Below, one piece after another: positions 34,196-42,719 of a DNA stretch of 64,000 bases. How positions within the stretch are numbered: position 1 is the stretch's first letter; each line of letters opens with the position of its first letter. The notes under the pieces are model-generated. The model searched no databases and was not told where the DNA came from. It was given only the letters and a program-made list of their open reading frames with translations. A program made the position numbers and the translations under genes. Source of the DNA: Ideonella_A sakaiensis_A (GTDB lineage: Bacteria > Pseudomonadota > Gammaproteobacteria > Burkholderiales > Burkholderiaceae_C); contig NZ_CP182947.1 in assembly GCF_048320135.1 (NCBI RefSeq), forward strand, positions 2,728,001-2,792,000, written 5' to 3'.

Positions 34196-35014
34196 ATGCC
34201 CGTCGATCCCCTGCTCCGTTCGCTGAACATCGATCTGCCGACACCGCCGACGGCGTTGGTGCGGCTGGCCGGCCTGCTGGGCGCGCCGCGGGCCGACGTG
34301 CAGCAGATCGGCGAACTGATCGAATCGGAAATGGCGCTGGCGTCGGCGGTGCTGAAAGCGGTCAATTCATCGCTGTACGGGCTGACCGGCCGCGTGCAGA
34401 CGGTGCGCCAGGCGATCACTTACCTCGGCACGCGCGAGATCGCCGCGGTCACGTATGCGATGGGGCTGCGGGCGGTTTTTCCGGTTGCGCACGAACTCGA
34501 GCCGCTTTGGAAGCGCGCGGCGCTGCGCGGCATGCTGATGGGCCGGATGGGCGAGGCGCTGAACATCGACCCATGGACCGCCCACTCGGCCGGGCTGTTC
34601 GAGGAATGCGGCAAGGCGGTGCTGTTCCGCTTCTCGCCGCCGCGTTATCTGCCGCTGCTGCTCGACACCCAGGATGACGCCGAACTGGTCTATCTGGAGC
34701 ACCGCGAATTCGGCGTCAGCCACGACGCACTCGGTGCGGCATTGTGCGAAAGCTGGGGCCTCGCGCCGGCGGCCGTGCAGTGCGTGCGCCACCATGTCGA
34801 TGTCACGACCAACTGGCGCCTGCCCCGGGTGCCGCGGCCGGCGGTCTGTGCGCTGTCGGCGCTGGCCAAGGTATTGATGACCGATCCGGCCCGGCTCGAC
34901 GAAGCCGGCTGCGCAATCGCTGCGCAGGCCGGGCTCGACCAGACGCTGGTGCTGCGCGGCGCACGCCGCGTGCAGCAGCAATTGCTGGAGATCCACCAGC
35001 GCATGGCCTACTGA
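34196..35014 (+). CDS. HDOD-domain protein
   Basis: The 272-aa protein consists of one HDOD domain, a degenerate HD-related fold used in signalling and regulation. Typical segments are LPTPPTALVRLAGLLG, ELIESEMALASAVLKAVNSSLYG and VQTVRQAITYLGTREIAAV, followed by HSAGLFEECGKAVLF and the EHREFGVSHDALGAALCESWGL region. It has no attached GGDEF, EAL or receiver domain. Function is unknown; such proteins influence motility, c-di-GMP and stress responses. It has its own promoter region after the terminator. Confidence 0.9.
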   Translation: MPVDPLLRSLNIDLPTPPTALVRLAGLLGAPRADVQQIGELIESEMALASAVLKAVNSSLYGLTGRVQTVRQAITYLGTREIAAVTYAMGLRAVFPVAHELEPLWKRAALRGMLMGRMGEALNIDPWTAHSAGLFEECGKAVLFRFSPPRYLPLLLDTQDDAELVYLEHREFGVSHDALGAALCESWGLAPAAVQCVRHHVDVTTNWRLPRVPRPAVCALSALAKVLMTDPARLDEAGCAIAAQAGLDQTLVLRGARRVQQQLLEIHQRMAY

Positions 35015-35149
35015 GCGTCAAAGCCGGCAGTTTTGCACGCCGGCGCAGCACGCTGCACCCTTACGGCGCGCGACAATCGGCGAACAGATTCAGCGCCTTG
35101 AGCGCGGCCCGACTGGCCGCCACAAGGCGGGCCGAGACCGGAGGCAGGC

Positions 35150-36076
35150 ATGGCGCCGACCACTTCCGTCAACATGCAGCATCGCCGGCTGCACCGCATC
35201 AGTGTTGCCAGTTCGCGGCTGCAGCCGCTGGCATTCGGCGAGGTGACGAAGCTGCGCCGCGACGACATCGCGGTATTCGCCGCCGCGGCCGAGCTGTTCG
35301 ACCACATCATCATCGTCCGCGCAACCAACGAGAGATCGCTGCCCTACATCGGGCAGAAACATTTCACGCCGAAGCCGATCGACTGCAAGCCGAAAACCGC
35401 CGACAACGACTGCTTTGTGCAGGAGCTGAACCTGTATGCCGAATGTGCCGGGCTGGTGGTCGATCCGACCGTGCTCGGTTTCGCCGCCTTTGCCGACGAC
35501 AAGCGGCGCAGCCGGGCGCGCGAATCGTGGACAGGCTTCGTCAGGCACAAGAGCGCCGACGAGAAGAAGCGCAAGGTCTTCCGCCGGCGCGAGACCAAGG
35601 GTTTCTTTGCGGTCGACATGTCGCGGCTGAGCCGCCGCTACGGCTGCCTGATGTTGTCGAACCAGGATATCCCGGCCGAGGATTTCGACCTCAGCGGCCG
35701 CGGCTGGGCACGCTTCAAGCAGACCGAGATGCGCTACATCCACGGCGACTACGACCTGTACGGGCTGATCGACGTGCAGTCGCTCGCCGCGCCGGCGTTG
35801 GCAGGCCCGCTGCAGCACCGCGCGCCACGGGTGCTGAAGGAACGGCTGCACGGCACGCCGCACTACTACACCGAGCAGTTCCCGCGGATCCAGAAATTTC
35901 TCAACGACGGCATCGGCTGCGAGATGATCCAGCACGCGTCGCAAGACCACGTCGCCCACCAGAGCGACCTGCTGTATGCGTTCTACCCCGGCGGCCAGAT
36001 GTACAAGATCGACGCCACCGCCGATGCGATCCGGGAGCTCTACGAGCTGCTGTTCAAGCAGGAGGTGGCGGGCTGA
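35150..36076 (+). CDS. Protein resembling ExoY/edema-factor-type (class II) nucleotidyl cyclases
   Basis: The 308-aa protein has no annotation I can recall, but its motif order matches class II adenylate cyclase toxins. An IIIVRATN segment (53-60) leads into KPIDCKPKTAD with Lys75 and Lys82 seven residues apart, as are K81/K88 of ExoY and K346/K353 of edema factor. HGDYDLYGL (198-206) gives a D-Y-D pair (Asp200, Asp202) like the metal-binding ADYDLFAL of edema factor. A helix precedes MIQHASQDH (His262), resembling the VVNHGTEQDN region, though altered. No signal peptide or secretion-linked neighbour is visible. GGAGG lies 6 nt before ATG 35150. The family call is inference. Confidence 0.5.
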   Translation: MAPTTSVNMQHRRLHRISVASSRLQPLAFGEVTKLRRDDIAVFAAAAELFDHIIIVRATNERSLPYIGQKHFTPKPIDCKPKTADNDCFVQELNLYAECAGLVVDPTVLGFAAFADDKRRSRARESWTGFVRHKSADEKKRKVFRRRETKGFFAVDMSRLSRRYGCLMLSNQDIPAEDFDLSGRGWARFKQTEMRYIHGDYDLYGLIDVQSLAAPALAGPLQHRAPRVLKERLHGTPHYYTEQFPRIQKFLNDGIGCEMIQHASQDHVAHQSDLLYAFYPGGQMYKIDATADAIRELYELLFKQEVAG

Positions 36077-36088
36077 ACGGCGCCTTGC

Positions 36089-36680
36089 CTGTGGGAGCGG
36101 CTTCAGCCGCGATTTGCCGGCATGCCGCGAGCCCGAATCGGGGCTGAAGCCCCTCCTACCAAGTCTGGCAGGGTGATGCAGGATCGCTGAGTCATGTGCA
36201 TGCCCGTGGGAGCGGCTTCAGCCGCGATTTGCCGGCATGCCGCCAGCCCGAATCGGGGCTGGAGACCCTCCCACAAAAGGCCGGTCAAGCTCGTGCGAGC
36301 CGCTTGCCTGCGATTCGACAGCGTGGCAGCAGCCCGAATCGGGGCTGAAGCCCCTCCCACCAAGTCTGGCAGGGTGATGCAGGATCGCTGAGTCATGTGC
36401 ATGCCCGTGGGAGCGGCTTCAGCCGCGATTTGCCGGCATGCCGCCAGCCCGAATCGGGGCTGGAGACCCTCCCACAAAAGGCCGGTCAAGCTCGTGCGAG
36501 CCGCTTGCCTGCGATTCGACAGCGTGGCAGCAGCCCGAATCGGGGCTGAAGCCCTCCCACCAAGTCTGGCAGGGTGATGCAGGATCGCTGAGTCATGTGC
36601 ATGCCCGTGGGAGCGGCTTCAGCCGCGATTTGCCGGCATGCCGCCAGCCCGAATCGGGGCTGAAGCCCCTCCCACAACAG
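36089..36680. repeat. REP-like array with 200-201 bp tandem units, block 3
   Basis: The whole gap between the cyclase-like gene and the ABC ATPase gene is made of REP-like palindromes (GTGGGAGCGGCTTCAGCCGC and AATCGGGGCTGAAGCCCCTC types). A unit beginning near AGTCTGGCAGGGTGATGCAG repeats in tandem: the segment GTCATGTGCATGCCC starts at 36191, 36392 and 36592, periods of 201 and 200. One copy has lost a C in the CCCC run. About 2.5 units are present and are nearly identical. No gene is supported here. Confidence 0.9.
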
Positions 36681-36686
36681 ACTCGA

Positions 36687-38411
36687 TCAAGCGGCGGCGC
36701 GGTAGCCGCGCGGAATCGCGGCGAGCAACTTGCGCGTGTATTCCTGCTTCGGCGCGTCGAGGATCTGTTCGACGCCGGCCTGTTCGACGACTTCGCCGTT
36801 CTGCATCACCATCACCTCGTCGGCCATGAAACGCACCACCGCGAGGTCGTGGCTGATGAAGATGTAGGCCAGACCGAGTTCGTCCTGCAGGTCCTTCAAC
36901 AGGTTCAGCACCTGCGCCTGCACGCTGACGTCGAGCGCGCTGACCGCCTCGTCGAGCACCAGCACCTCCGGATCGAGCGTCAGGCAGCGCGCGATCGCGA
37001 CGCGCTGGCGCTGGCCGCCGGAAAATTCGTGCGGGTATTTGTGCAGCGCGCTGTCGTCGAGGCCGACCTTCGCGAGCAGTGCGCTGGCGCGTTGTTCGCG
37101 GTCGGCGGCGTCGCGGCCGATGCCGTGGATCGTCATCGGCTCGATCAGCGTCTGGCCGATCGTGAAGCGCGGGTTCAGGCTCGCATACGGGTTCTGGAAC
37201 ACGACCTGGATGCGCCGGCGCATCGGCAGCATCTCGGCCTTGCTGAGCGAGAGCAGGTCGCGGCCGTCGAAGATCACCTTGCCGCCGGTCGGGCCGCCGC
37301 TCGGCTCGTGCAGCCGCAGCAGCGTCAGCCCCATCGTCGTCTTGCCGGAGCCCGATTCGCCGACGACGCCGAGCGTATGGCCACGCCGCAGCTTGAAACT
37401 CGCGCCCTTCACCGCGCGGAATTCCTTGCGGCCGAAGACGCCGCTGCGCAGCCAGAAACTTTTCGTCAGGCCGGTCGCCTCGATGACCACCGGCGCCGCC
37501 GGGTCCTTCGCCTTCGCGACTCGCGCCGCCGCCGCGGTGCCGGATTGCTGGATATTGATGTGGTCGTCGATCACCATCAGCCGCGGCTCGCGCTGCTCCA
37601 GCGTCGGCCGGCAGGCGAGCAGCGCCCGCGTGTACTCATCGTGCGGATTGGCGAAGATCTCGGCCACCGGGCCCTGTTCGCGCACCGTGCCCTGGCGCAT
37701 CACGACGACGTGGTCGGCAATCTCGCCGACGACACCGAGGTCGTGGCTGATGAACAGCATGCTCATCCGGTGCCTGTCCTTCAGGCCGGCCAGCAGCTCG
37801 AGGATCTGGCGCTGGATCGTCACGTCGAGCGCGGTCGTCGGCTCGTCGGCGATCAGCAGCTTCGGCTCGCAGGCCAGCGCCATCGCGATCATCACGCGCT
37901 GCTGCTGGCCGCCGGACAACTCGTGCGGGTGCGCCGACAGCCGGCGTTTCGGATCGGGCAGGCCGACCTCGTTGAGCAGCGCCTCGGCGCGTTCGCGGGC
38001 CTGCCGCGGCGTCATCTTCAGGTGCTTGATCAGCGGCTCGCTGATCTGCTCGCCGACCGTGAACACCGGGTTCAGCGAGGTCATCGGATCCTGGAAGACG
38101 CAGGCGATCTCCTTGCCACGCAGCGCCTGCAGCTTGTCCATCGGCAAACCGATGATGTCGCGCCCCTGGAAGCGGATCTGCCCGCTGCGCTCGGCGTTGT
38201 CGGGCAGCAGGTTCAGGATCGACATCGCGGTGACGCTTTTGCCGGACCCCGATTCGCCGACCAGCGCGACCGTCGTGTTCTCCGGCACGTCGAAACTGAC
38301 GCCGATCTCGCTGCCGCCGATGCGCCGCCCGACCGCCTGGATCCGCTGCATCCTGCCCTTCTCGGTGCCCATGCGGAACGACACCCGCAGATCATCAATC
38401 GTCAACAACAT
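36687..38411 (-). CDS. yejF: Oligopeptide-type ABC transporter, dual ATP-binding protein (YejF-like)
   Basis: The 574-aa protein contains two complete ABC ATPase domains. The first has Walker A GESGSGKS (about 51-58), the signature ELSGGQQQR and LLIADEPTTALD; the second has GESGSGKTT, EFSGGQRQR and LVLDEAVSALD. Each ends with ISHDL. Fused ATPases of this kind power Yej-type microcin/oligopeptide import. It follows the two permease genes on the same strand after a 137-bp gap that holds the dispersed repeat. Substrate specificity would be set by the divergently encoded binding proteins. Confidence 0.92.
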   Translation of the reverse strand: MLLTIDDLRVSFRMGTEKGRMQRIQAVGRRIGGSEIGVSFDVPENTTVALVGESGSGKSVTAMSILNLLPDNAERSGQIRFQGRDIIGLPMDKLQALRGKEIACVFQDPMTSLNPVFTVGEQISEPLIKHLKMTPRQARERAEALLNEVGLPDPKRRLSAHPHELSGGQQQRVMIAMALACEPKLLIADEPTTALDVTIQRQILELLAGLKDRHRMSMLFISHDLGVVGEIADHVVVMRQGTVREQGPVAEIFANPHDEYTRALLACRPTLEQREPRLMVIDDHINIQQSGTAAAARVAKAKDPAAPVVIEATGLTKSFWLRSGVFGRKEFRAVKGASFKLRRGHTLGVVGESGSGKTTMGLTLLRLHEPSGGPTGGKVIFDGRDLLSLSKAEMLPMRRRIQVVFQNPYASLNPRFTIGQTLIEPMTIHGIGRDAADREQRASALLAKVGLDDSALHKYPHEFSGGQRQRVAIARCLTLDPEVLVLDEAVSALDVSVQAQVLNLLKDLQDELGLAYIFISHDLAVVRFMADEVMVMQNGEVVEQAGVEQILDAPKQEYTRKLLAAIPRGYRAAA

Positions 38412-38457
38412 TTCTTACTCCATCAGCCGAGAGCACGACTTCGCGCCCGGCACAGTT

Positions 38458-38545
38458 CGATCAAGCTGGCGCCGCGGATCCGGCTCCGCCGGTCCGCCAG
38501 CGGCGCCCCCTTGAGGGGGTGCGGCGCAGGCCGCTCCGGGGGTGG
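38458..38545. repeat. Dispersed GC-rich repeat, copy 2 (inside the yej operon)
   Basis: This is the inverse-orientation copy of the repeat at 15892-15981. Reading the minus strand, CCCCCGGAGCGGCCTGCGCC, then CCCCTCAAGGGGGCGCCGCT and GGCGGAGCCGGATCCGCGG line up with copy 1, and the match runs on through GCTTGATC. It lies between permease and ATPase genes of one operon. Confidence 0.75.
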
Positions 38546-38548
38546 GCC

Positions 38549-39622
38549 CTATTCCAGCCCGCGCAGCTTCGGATCCAGCGCATCGCGCAAGGCATCGGTG
38601 AACAACGAAAACGCGGTGACAAATACCGCCATGAATGCGGTTGCCGCGACCAGCTGCCACCAGTTGCCGAGAATCAGCTCGCTTTGCGCCTCGGCCAGCA
38701 TCGTTCCCCAGCTGACCTGGTCGACGTCGACGCCGAGTCCGAGATAGCTCAGGATGACCTCGGCCTTGATGAAGCCGACGACGTGGATCGACAGCTGCAC
38801 CAGCACGACGTGGCTGACGTTGGGCAGGATGTGGCGGAAGATGCGCGACGCATTGCTCGCGCCGACCGCTTCGGCGGCGCGCACATAGTCGCGCACCGAA
38901 TGCTTCAGGAATTCGCCGCGCACCAGCCGGTAGATGCCGGTCCAGCCGGTCAGGCCGAGGATCACGACGATGCTCCAGATGCCTTTCGGCACGATCGCAT
39001 CGGCGCGGTTCAGCACCGCGGCAAACGTGAAGATCAGCAGGATGCCCGGTATCGACGTGAAGACGTTGTACAGCCACTCGAGCGCGTCGCCCATCCTGCC
39101 GCCGTAGAAGCCGCCGAGCGCGCCGAGCACGGTGCCGATCAGCGTTGCCGCCAGTGCGGCCAGCACGCCGACCATGATCGAAACCTCGGCGCCCTTCACC
39201 GCTTTCGCCAGCACATCGCGGCCGAGCCGGTCGGCGCCGAACGGCAGCGTCTCGGCCTTGACGGTATCGACGGTGCGGAATTTCGCGGTAGCAGCATCCC
39301 ACTCGGCATAACGCGGCGCCAGCGGGTCGACGTCGGAGATGTCGAGGTTCGGGCCGGTCGGCACCGGAATCGCGGTATCTGCCGCCGCATCGCGCGGCCC
39401 GATAAAACTCGGCGGCGCATTCGGCACCGCCACCTCGGCCTGCCAGTTTTTCGCGACCAGCCCAAGACCGGCGACCAGCACCAGCAGTCCGAATGCCGCG
39501 ACGATGAACAGCGACGCCATCCCGACCCGGTCGCTGCGAAAGCGTTTCCACGCCGCACCCCAGACGCCCATCGACGCGGTCCTTGCAGCTACCGGCGGCT
39601 GCCCGTGCATCACCGCGCTCAT
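38549..39622 (-). CDS. yejE: Oligopeptide ABC transporter permease (YejE-like)
   Basis: The 357-aa inner-membrane protein has an N-terminal membrane segment (about 37-60), a periplasmic stretch (about 60-155) and five more segments. The permease EAA loop reads AEAVGASNASRIFRHILPN. It belongs to the DppC/OppC class and pairs with the upstream permease, which it overlaps by 4 nt. The extended periplasmic stretch between segments 1 and 2 is typical of YejE. Confidence 0.92.
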   Translation of the reverse strand: MSAVMHGQPPVAARTASMGVWGAAWKRFRSDRVGMASLFIVAAFGLLVLVAGLGLVAKNWQAEVAVPNAPPSFIGPRDAAADTAIPVPTGPNLDISDVDPLAPRYAEWDAATAKFRTVDTVKAETLPFGADRLGRDVLAKAVKGAEVSIMVGVLAALAATLIGTVLGALGGFYGGRMGDALEWLYNVFTSIPGILLIFTFAAVLNRADAIVPKGIWSIVVILGLTGWTGIYRLVRGEFLKHSVRDYVRAAEAVGASNASRIFRHILPNVSHVVLVQLSIHVVGFIKAEVILSYLGLGVDVDQVSWGTMLAEAQSELILGNWWQLVAATAFMAVFVTAFSLFTDALRDALDPKLRGLE

Positions 39623-40557
39623 TTCAGCACCACCCGTGGGTCGACCATCTTGTAGAGAACGTCGGTCAGCAGGTTGACCGTCATCGTGATCACCGCGATG
39701 TAGATCGTCACCGCCTGGATCACCGGATAGTCGCTGCGGTTGACCGCCAGCAGAACTTCCCGGCCGAGGCCGGGGATCGAGAAGAAGACCTCGATCAGGA
39801 ACGAGCCGACGAAGATGCCCGGCAGCGCGACCGCGACGTTGGTCAGGATCGGGATCATCGCGTTGCGCAGCACATGCTTCAGCAGGATCGTCTTCTCGGT
39901 CAGGCCTTTTGCGCGGGCGGTGCGCACATAGTCCTGGCCGATCTCGTCGAGGAAGAAGCTTCGGTACAGCCGCGTCTGCGGCGCCAGCGCAACCAGCGTG
40001 ACGACCATCACCGGCAGCACCGAATAAACGGTCAGGTTGGTCCAGAAGCTGTCGCTCCAGCCCTGCACCGGGAACCAGCCGAGCTGGAATGCGAAGACAT
40101 ACTGGAACACGATCACGTAGACCAGCAGCGAGATCGACAGCGCGACGGTGCTGATGATCATGATGCTGCGGTCGGTCAGCGTGCCGCGCTTGTAGGCGAC
40201 CAGCAGCGCCAGCGGAATCGCCAGCACGACTTCGAGGATCAGGATCGGGATCATCACCGTCAGCGTCGCCGGCAGCCGGCTGGCAAACAGGTTGGCGACC
40301 GATTCATTGGTTGCCCAGCTCTTGCCCCAGTCGAAGGTGACGATCTGCTTGAAGAAGATCGCCAGCTGCTGCCAGACCGGCTCGTTGAGGCCGAGCTGGT
40401 CGCGGATCGATTCGATCTGCTCCGGGGTGGCGTTCAGGCCGCCGAGGATTTCGGCCGGATCGCCGCCGAAATATTTGAAAAGAAAAAAGACCAGCAGCAC
40501 GACACCGATCAGTGTCGGAATCATTTGCCACAGGCGCCGTATCAGATAGGCGGCCAT
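39619..40557 (-). CDS. yejB: Oligopeptide ABC transporter permease (YejB-like)
   Basis: The 312-aa permease of the DppB/OppB class has an N-terminal segment YLIRRLWQMIPTLIGVVLLV and six predicted membrane helices. Its EAA loop is TARAKGLTEKTILLKHVLRN. ATG 40557 is chosen because the family N-terminus (MAAYLIRRL) starts there; the open frame further upstream shows no homology. It is first in the leftward permease-permease-ATPase operon and is divergent from two binding-protein genes. Confidence 0.93.
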   Translation of the reverse strand: MAAYLIRRLWQMIPTLIGVVLLVFFLFKYFGGDPAEILGGLNATPEQIESIRDQLGLNEPVWQQLAIFFKQIVTFDWGKSWATNESVANLFASRLPATLTVMIPILILEVVLAIPLALLVAYKRGTLTDRSIMIISTVALSISLLVYVIVFQYVFAFQLGWFPVQGWSDSFWTNLTVYSVLPVMVVTLVALAPQTRLYRSFFLDEIGQDYVRTARAKGLTEKTILLKHVLRNAMIPILTNVAVALPGIFVGSFLIEVFFSIPGLGREVLLAVNRSDYPVIQAVTIYIAVITMTVNLLTDVLYKMVDPRVVLK

Positions 40558-40865
40558 CGATGCGCTCTCTCCGGATGGAAGGGGGGTTTGTCTGGACGGA
40601 CCCTGCGTTCGTGGCGCACGGCCCGGTGGCGAAACTACATTCGCGAAGGCGGCGAGTCTAAGTGTTCCGGCCGCTGCTGCTCCCCCGCATTTGCCCAGGT
40701 AATGCAACACAGTTGCAAAGAATGCACCAACAGGTCGGCTATCCGTGGTTGCCGCACATTTCCGCACCCGGATGGCACTAGACTGCGCGGCTGCGCAAAA
40801 ACTGCCCTTCCGCGCCGGCCATCCGCCGGTGCCGCCATTCCTTCGCCCCACGAGGAGCCGAATCG
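40558..40865. promoter_or_regulatory. Divergent promoter region of the peptide-transport locus
   Basis: These 308 bp separate yejB (leftward) from the first binding-protein gene (rightward), so both transcripts must start here. A -10-like TAGACT is at 40779-40784 on the plus strand without a good -35, and GAGGAG precedes ATG 40866. I see no gene. Confidence 0.4.
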
Positions 40866-42719
40866 ATGTTTCCCCCGTTGCTGCCTCGCGCCCGCCGCCT
40901 TGCCGCGGTTGCGGCGCTGTCCGCCGTTGCCGCGATCGCGGCGCAGCCGGCTGCCGCCCAATCCGCCGCCGCCACGCCGCCAAAGGTGCTGCGTTATGCC
41001 TTCCCGGTCGCCGAAACCGGTTTCGACCCGGCGCAGCTGTCGGACCTGTATTCGCGCACGCTGATCTCCGGCATCTTCGAAAGCCTGCTGACCTTCGACT
41101 ACCTGGCGCGGCCGTTCAAGATGAAGCCGCTGACCGCCGAGGCGATGCCGGAGATCTCGCCGGATTTTCGCCAGTTCACGTTCCGCATCCGGCCCGGCAT
41201 CTATTTCGCCGACGATCCGGCGTTCAAGGGCCAGAAACACGAGCTGACCGCGCACGACTACGTCTATTCGATCAAGCGCCACTACGACCCGAAGTGGAAA
41301 AGCCCGAACCTCTACCTGCTCGAGAATGCCAAGCTGATCGGCCTGACCGAGCTGCGCAAGGCCGCGGTCGACAGCAAGAAGCCGTTCCCGTACGACACGC
41401 CGGTCGAGGGCGTGAAGGCGCTCGACCGCTATACGCTGCAGTTCAACCTCGCCGAGCCGTCGCCGCGTTTCCACCAGCAGCTGCTGACCGACAGCTCGGC
41501 GTTCGGCGCGGTCGCGCGCCCGGTCGTCGAGTTCTACGGCGACAAGATCATGGAGCACCCGGTCGGCACCGGGCCGTTCAAGCTCGCCGAATGGCGGCGC
41601 AGCTCGCGCATCGTGCTGGCGAAGAACCCCGATTTCCGCGACATGCGTTATGAGTCGGAGCCGCCGGCCGACGACCCTGTCTCGCAGGAAATCGCGAAGA
41701 AACACAACGGCCGCCGGCTGCCGATGATCGACCGCGTCGAGGTCGCGATCATCGAGGAGACGCAGCCGCGCTGGCTCAGCTTCCTGAACGGCCAGAGCGA
41801 TTTTCTCGAGCGGCTGCCGGCGGAGTTTTCGGAAATCGCGATCCCGAACAACGAGCTGGCACCGAACCTGCGCAAGCAGGGCATCAAGATGGACCGCGCG
41901 CCGCTGGTCGACATCACGCTGGCGTCGCTGTTCAACCACGACAACCCGGTCGTCGGCGGCTATACGCCGGACAAGGTCGCGCTGCGCCGCGCGATCAGCC
42001 TGGCCTACAACAGCGCCGACGAGATCCGGCTGATCCGCAAGAACCAGGCGGTGCCGGCGCAGACCGCGATCGCGCCGTGGACCTTCGGCTACCAGCCGGA
42101 CCTGAAAACCTCGATGAGCGACTACGACCCGGCGCGGGCGAAGGCGCTGCTCGACATGTACGGCTATCTCGATCGCAACGGCGACGGCTGGCGCGAGATG
42201 CCCGACGGCTCGCCGCTGGTGCTCGAATATGCAACCCAGCCCGACCAGCTGAGCCGGCAACTGGTCGAGTTGTGGGACAAGAACATGAAGGCGGTCGGCC
42301 TGAAGATGGTCTTCAAGGCCGCGAAGTGGCCGGAAAACCTGAAGGCCTCGCGCGCCGGCAAGCTGATGATGTGGGGCGTCGCATGGAGCGCCGGCAGCCC
42401 GGATGGCGATACCTTCCTCGCGCTGGCTTACGGGCCGAACAAGGGCCAGGCCAACCATGCGCGCTTCGACCTGCCGGCGTTCAACGAGTTGTATATCAAG
42501 CAGAACAAGATGCCCGACGGGCCCGAGCGCGTCGCGGTGATGGAAGAGGCGAGCAAGCTGATGGTGGCCTATGTGCCGTACAAGCTGAGCAGCCACCGCA
42601 TCGCGACCGATCTGATGCAGCCGTGGGTCTACGGCTACCGCCGCAATCCGTTCATCCGCGAGTTCTGGAAATATATCGACGTCGACACGACGATCCAGCA
42701 GCAGCAGCTGAAGAAATGA
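40866..42719 (+). CDS. Oligopeptide ABC transporter substrate-binding protein 1
   Basis: The 617-aa periplasmic SBP_bac_5 protein has a signal peptide (about 1-32, cleavage near PAAAQS) and the family's KVLRYAFPVAETGFDPAQLSDLYSR start. VGTGPFKLAEW follows in the middle, with PDKVALRRAISLAYN in the second lobe. It is similar to YejA-type binding proteins and paralogous along its whole length to the next gene, with a 4-nt overlap (ATGA). It supplies substrate to the divergently encoded YejBEF-like importer. Confidence 0.93.
   Translation: MFPPLLPRARRLAAVAALSAVAAIAAQPAAAQSAAATPPKVLRYAFPVAETGFDPAQLSDLYSRTLISGIFESLLTFDYLARPFKMKPLTAEAMPEISPDFRQFTFRIRPGIYFADDPAFKGQKHELTAHDYVYSIKRHYDPKWKSPNLYLLENAKLIGLTELRKAAVDSKKPFPYDTPVEGVKALDRYTLQFNLAEPSPRFHQQLLTDSSAFGAVARPVVEFYGDKIMEHPVGTGPFKLAEWRRSSRIVLAKNPDFRDMRYESEPPADDPVSQEIAKKHNGRRLPMIDRVEVAIIEETQPRWLSFLNGQSDFLERLPAEFSEIAIPNNELAPNLRKQGIKMDRAPLVDITLASLFNHDNPVVGGYTPDKVALRRAISLAYNSADEIRLIRKNQAVPAQTAIAPWTFGYQPDLKTSMSDYDPARAKALLDMYGYLDRNGDGWREMPDGSPLVLEYATQPDQLSRQLVELWDKNMKAVGLKMVFKAAKWPENLKASRAGKLMMWGVAWSAGSPDGDTFLALAYGPNKGQANHARFDLPAFNELYIKQNKMPDGPERVAVMEEASKLMVAYVPYKLSSHRIATDLMQPWVYGYRRNPFIREFWKYIDVDTTIQQQQLKK

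Noticed and set aside
36103..36489. Repetitive 128-codon frame in the REP array
   Set aside because: It only translates tandem REP units; no start signal or family features.
36089..36680. Tandem units considered as a CRISPR array
   Set aside because: Period is 200-201 bp with the whole unit repeated and no unique spacers; no cas genes nearby.
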